Under the pieces are notes generated by a model, which had not been told where the DNA came from, made no database searches, and was given only the letters and a program-made list of their open reading frames with translations. The position numbers were made by a program, and so were the translations under genes. From Haloferax denitrificans ATCC 35960 (GTDB taxonomy: Archaea; Halobacteriota; Halobacteria; Halobacteriales; Haloferacaceae), in the NCBI RefSeq assembly GCF_000337795.1, contig NZ_AOLP01000012.1, positions 146,741 through 210,740 of the forward strand: a DNA stretch of 64,000 nucleotides, read 5' to 3'. This document shows, in pieces, positions 62,293 through 64,000 of this stretch (positions are counted from its first letter, which is position 1; each line of letters starts with the position of its first letter).

Positions 62293-62928
62293 ATGGGAAC
62301 TGGCAGGGACAGCGACTCAGAGGAATCAAAGCTTGCAATAGCATGTGGTGAGGCACGCCACACAGTTGACCAACAGATAGAGAAGATACATAAAGAGGAT
62401 CAGAAGGCTGTTGGTATTTTCCGGGTCAATTTGCTAGTGATAGGCGTGCTTGGTAGTGCGTTATCACTCTCAGTCCGAACAGATGATCTAGCTACATCTG
62501 GCTTTTTAAATGCTCACACAGCGATTGGTGCATTTGCTCTATTAGTCTCTTCAGTTGTCGCCGCAATGGCATACACCTCCTCTAAATTCGAGATGGGCGT
62601 TGACCCATCCCAGGTTGATTTGGCAGCAAATGGGAACAACAGCCAGGAAGATTTCTTCCAGACACTAAGCGACGAGTACTCAACGTGGATAAGCCACAAC
62701 AAGAGCGTTCACCAGTTTAACGCGTACGCAATCACCTGGGCAATGATTCTCGCAATCGTTGGTGTTGTTCTCTTTTCAGGAGGCGTACTCGTAGGTGTAC
62801 TGCAGATTCGGGGGATGGGCGTTTCTTACGGCCTTTTAGCACTTGAATTGGGTGTTAGTGTTGTTCTTGGAATGATGGTCTACTACTCCGACGACATCTT
62901 CGATATTTTGAAGCCAGAGTCATCGTAA
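62293..62928 (+). CDS. Four-TM protein of unknown function, possible SLATT-like effector
   Basis: A 211-residue protein with a charged N-terminal helix (TVDQQIEKIHKEDQKAVGIF) and four membrane segments (LVIGVLGSALSLSV; AFALLVSSVVAAMAYTS; AMILAIVGVVLFSGGVLVGV; LALELGVSVVLGMMVYYS). The second pair follows a SHNKSVHQFNAYAI loop. This helix-plus-TM layout resembles SLATT/Pycsar-type membrane effectors seen in phage defence, but no signature motif proves it. Base composition is clearly lower in GC than the chromosome. Promoter ACTATAG is 27 bases before the ATG. Confidence 0.6.
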   Translation: MGTGRDSDSEESKLAIACGEARHTVDQQIEKIHKEDQKAVGIFRVNLLVIGVLGSALSLSVRTDDLATSGFLNAHTAIGAFALLVSSVVAAMAYTSSKFEMGVDPSQVDLAANGNNSQEDFFQTLSDEYSTWISHNKSVHQFNAYAITWAMILAIVGVVLFSGGVLVGVLQIRGMGVSYGLLALELGVSVVLGMMVYYSDDIFDILKPESS

Positions 62929-63012
62929 CACCCATCCATGTTTCTGTAAGTTATACATGTCATACAAAACGAAGTATTCAAAACCCCCCATGTCATATTG
63001 TCGGGTGTGAAG

Positions 63013-63147
63013 ATGGCCTCGAGTGACCGTGAACTAGACGAGTCGCACAAGGGGTCTGACTGGGGGACGCAGATGTCGAACTCGCCTCAGCGCGGACCAT
63101 TCAATAGTGTGTTGACTGCCTACAGACGCTTTCGTGGGCGAGAGTAG
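63013..63147 (+). CDS. Possible small protein, 44 aa
   Basis: Reads MASSDRELDESHKGSDWGTQ, then MSNSPQRGPFNSVLTAYRRF and RGRE. Soluble and charged with a basic end. No family known. It could be a truncated gene start. Composition and lack of a strong promoter leave coding status open. Confidence 0.3.
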   Translation: MASSDRELDESHKGSDWGTQMSNSPQRGPFNSVLTAYRRFRGRE

Positions 63148-63415
63148 GCAGTAGCTAGAGAGCGCGAGTAGCGCTGTCCCCAGTTACTACGTATTCTTCG
63201 GCAGCTACTACGCAGCCACTGCCATCTCTAAGTCCCAGGTTCGGTGACCTCTTTATCGATTTCTACGCCCAGTTTATCACCGAAACCTCGACGGTCTGTT
63301 CTCCGAAACCACCTTTCGCACCAATCACCTCGAGGCAAACAGACACACCGTCGACCTCCACCGTTTCCACTCCGTCGACGAAGGCTGGCCCTGGTGGGTT
63401 CACCAGCGCGGTGCA
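63148..63415. other. Possible gene fragment directly left of the array
   Basis: No complete gene. One frame on the plus strand (about 63253-63415) reads LYRFLRPVYHRNLDGLFSET, then TFRTNHLEANRHTVDLHRFH, without a start or stop of its own and runs into the first repeat, so it may be a gene cut by the array edge. I do not recognise it. Confidence 0.25.
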
Positions 63416-64000
63416 GCTTCAATCCCTCAAGGGTTCGTCTGAAACAGTCGGTGGCGATACCTCTAAGCGTATGGAGGGGCGCTTCAATCCCACAAGGGTT
63501 CGTCTGAAACGCACCACGCGGCTCATCGGCAACGGCGACCACTCCGAGCTTCAATCCCACAAGGGTTCGTCTGAAACTGGTTCAAAGCTTCTCGCGGTCG
63601 ATTTCTATGCGCGGCTTCAATCCCACAAGGGTTCGTCTGAAACGGGCCATGTCCCTGTTTGGATACAAAGCCGGACAGCTTCAATCCCACAAGGGTTCGT
63701 CTGAAACATCGCGAAGCTCGTCACGCATCTCGCGTGCCGCGTCCGCTTCAATCCCACAAGGGTTCGTCTGAAACGCTCGCACGGGGCGGGGAGCGACCGA
63801 ACTCTCAACGGCTTCAATCCCACAAGGGTTCGTCTGAAACGCTCCGGGAGGTCGTCTTCCCAGACGAGCGGTTGCTTCAATCCCACAAGGGTTCGTCTGA
63901 AACGTTCAGAGGGTCACCGCTGTCACCATCTTTTGACGTGGCTTCAATCCCACAAGGGTTCGTCTGAAACGACTGGCTGACCGCCGCTCCCTCCGACGGG
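63416..64000 (-). CRISPR. CRISPR array, 9 repeats visible, continues beyond the window
   Basis: Thirty-base repeats (on + GCTTCAATCCCACAAGGG...CTGAAAC) start at 63416, 63481, 63548, 63614, 63678, 63745, 63811, 63874 and 63941. Eight complete spacers measure 35, 37, 36, 34, 37, 36, 33 and 37 nt, a ninth is cut. Only the first repeat has a change (CCCTCAAGG for CCCACAAGG at 63427), marking the leader-distal end; the leader must be beyond 64000 and transcription runs on the minus strand. The repeat resembles that of Haloferax type I-B systems. No cas gene is in the window. Confidence 0.97.

Noticed and set aside
63446..63940. Possible self-targeting spacers matching genes in this window.
   Set aside because: I compared spacers by eye with the window and saw no match; a real test is a BLASTN of each spacer against the whole genome and virus data.
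63411..63967. Frames rich in LQSHKGSSET and FNPTRVRLK repeats at the array.
   Set aside because: They are translated CRISPR repeats and spacers, not proteins.

Overview
The window is chromosomal DNA of a high-GC haloarchaeon, almost certainly a Haloferax close to H. volcanii. Proteins are acidic, many promoters look leaderless (a TATA-like element 25-28 nt before the start codon), and the tRNA-Met(CAU) carries a 75-nt intron at the usual archaeal position. The CRISPR repeat starts GCTTCAATCCCACAAGGG, as in H. volcanii type I-B arrays as I recall them. The JAMM metalloprotease reproduces the published residue numbering of H. volcanii HvJAMM1.

Layout. 1-3268: trpD-trpF-trpE operon (minus; trpE runs off the edge) with a TGTAC-box promoter. 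3449-3643: two identical tRNA-Val genes. 3879-7843: small membrane protein, DUF2062, CBS protein, transducer, zinc ribbon. 7897-9908: sucCD. 9909-11100: AT-richer patch with a Doc/Fic protein and mini-ORFs. 11118-18445: MDR and SDR oxidoreductases, two NSS transporters, pccB-pccX, a membrane protein. 18447-22832: GDPD, then a compact minus cluster cofD / TIM barrel / CitG-like / DUF447 / rps17e. 23326-27564: two HD phosphohydrolases, amidohydrolase, UspA. 27600-30650: pccA-birA, with birA carrying an in-frame palindromic repeat insertion. 30848-34556: asd, HPP protein, zinc ribbon, FkbM-like gene on a lower-GC patch, tRNA-Pro remnant and tRNA-Pro. 34730-38355: membrane protein and the minus block adk, DUF106, cmk, cbf5. 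38564-44209: YeiH-like protein, USP plus APC-USP transporter, alpha/beta hydrolase. 44523-50417: AIR-synthase-like, kynU, SDR, JAMM desampylase, Nudix/IDI-like protein, Lrp regulator divergent from carA. 50598-60343: PAS sensor, GNAT, gatD, small membrane proteins, wHTH regulator, DUF1405, gpmI, VTT, DUF5830, coiled-coil protein. 60472-60620: intron-containing tRNA-Met. 60621-64000: accessory zone with CRISPR fragments around a rhomboid gene, a truncated gene, a low-GC four-TM protein, and the leader-distal end of a CRISPR array (nine repeats visible) leaving the window. No cas genes are present.

Functional links. pccB-pccX and pccA-birA supply a biotin-dependent acyl-CoA carboxylase and its ligase within about 14 kb, feeding toward succinyl-CoA and sucCD. 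The trp and kynU genes cover tryptophan synthesis and kynurenine breakdown. cofD makes the F420 precursor beside genes resembling tetrahydromethanopterin-cluster genes. adk, DUF106, cmk and cbf5 link nucleotide supply, membrane insertion and RNA modification. The most unusual sequence is the repeat insertion in birA and the fragmented CRISPR zone at the right end.
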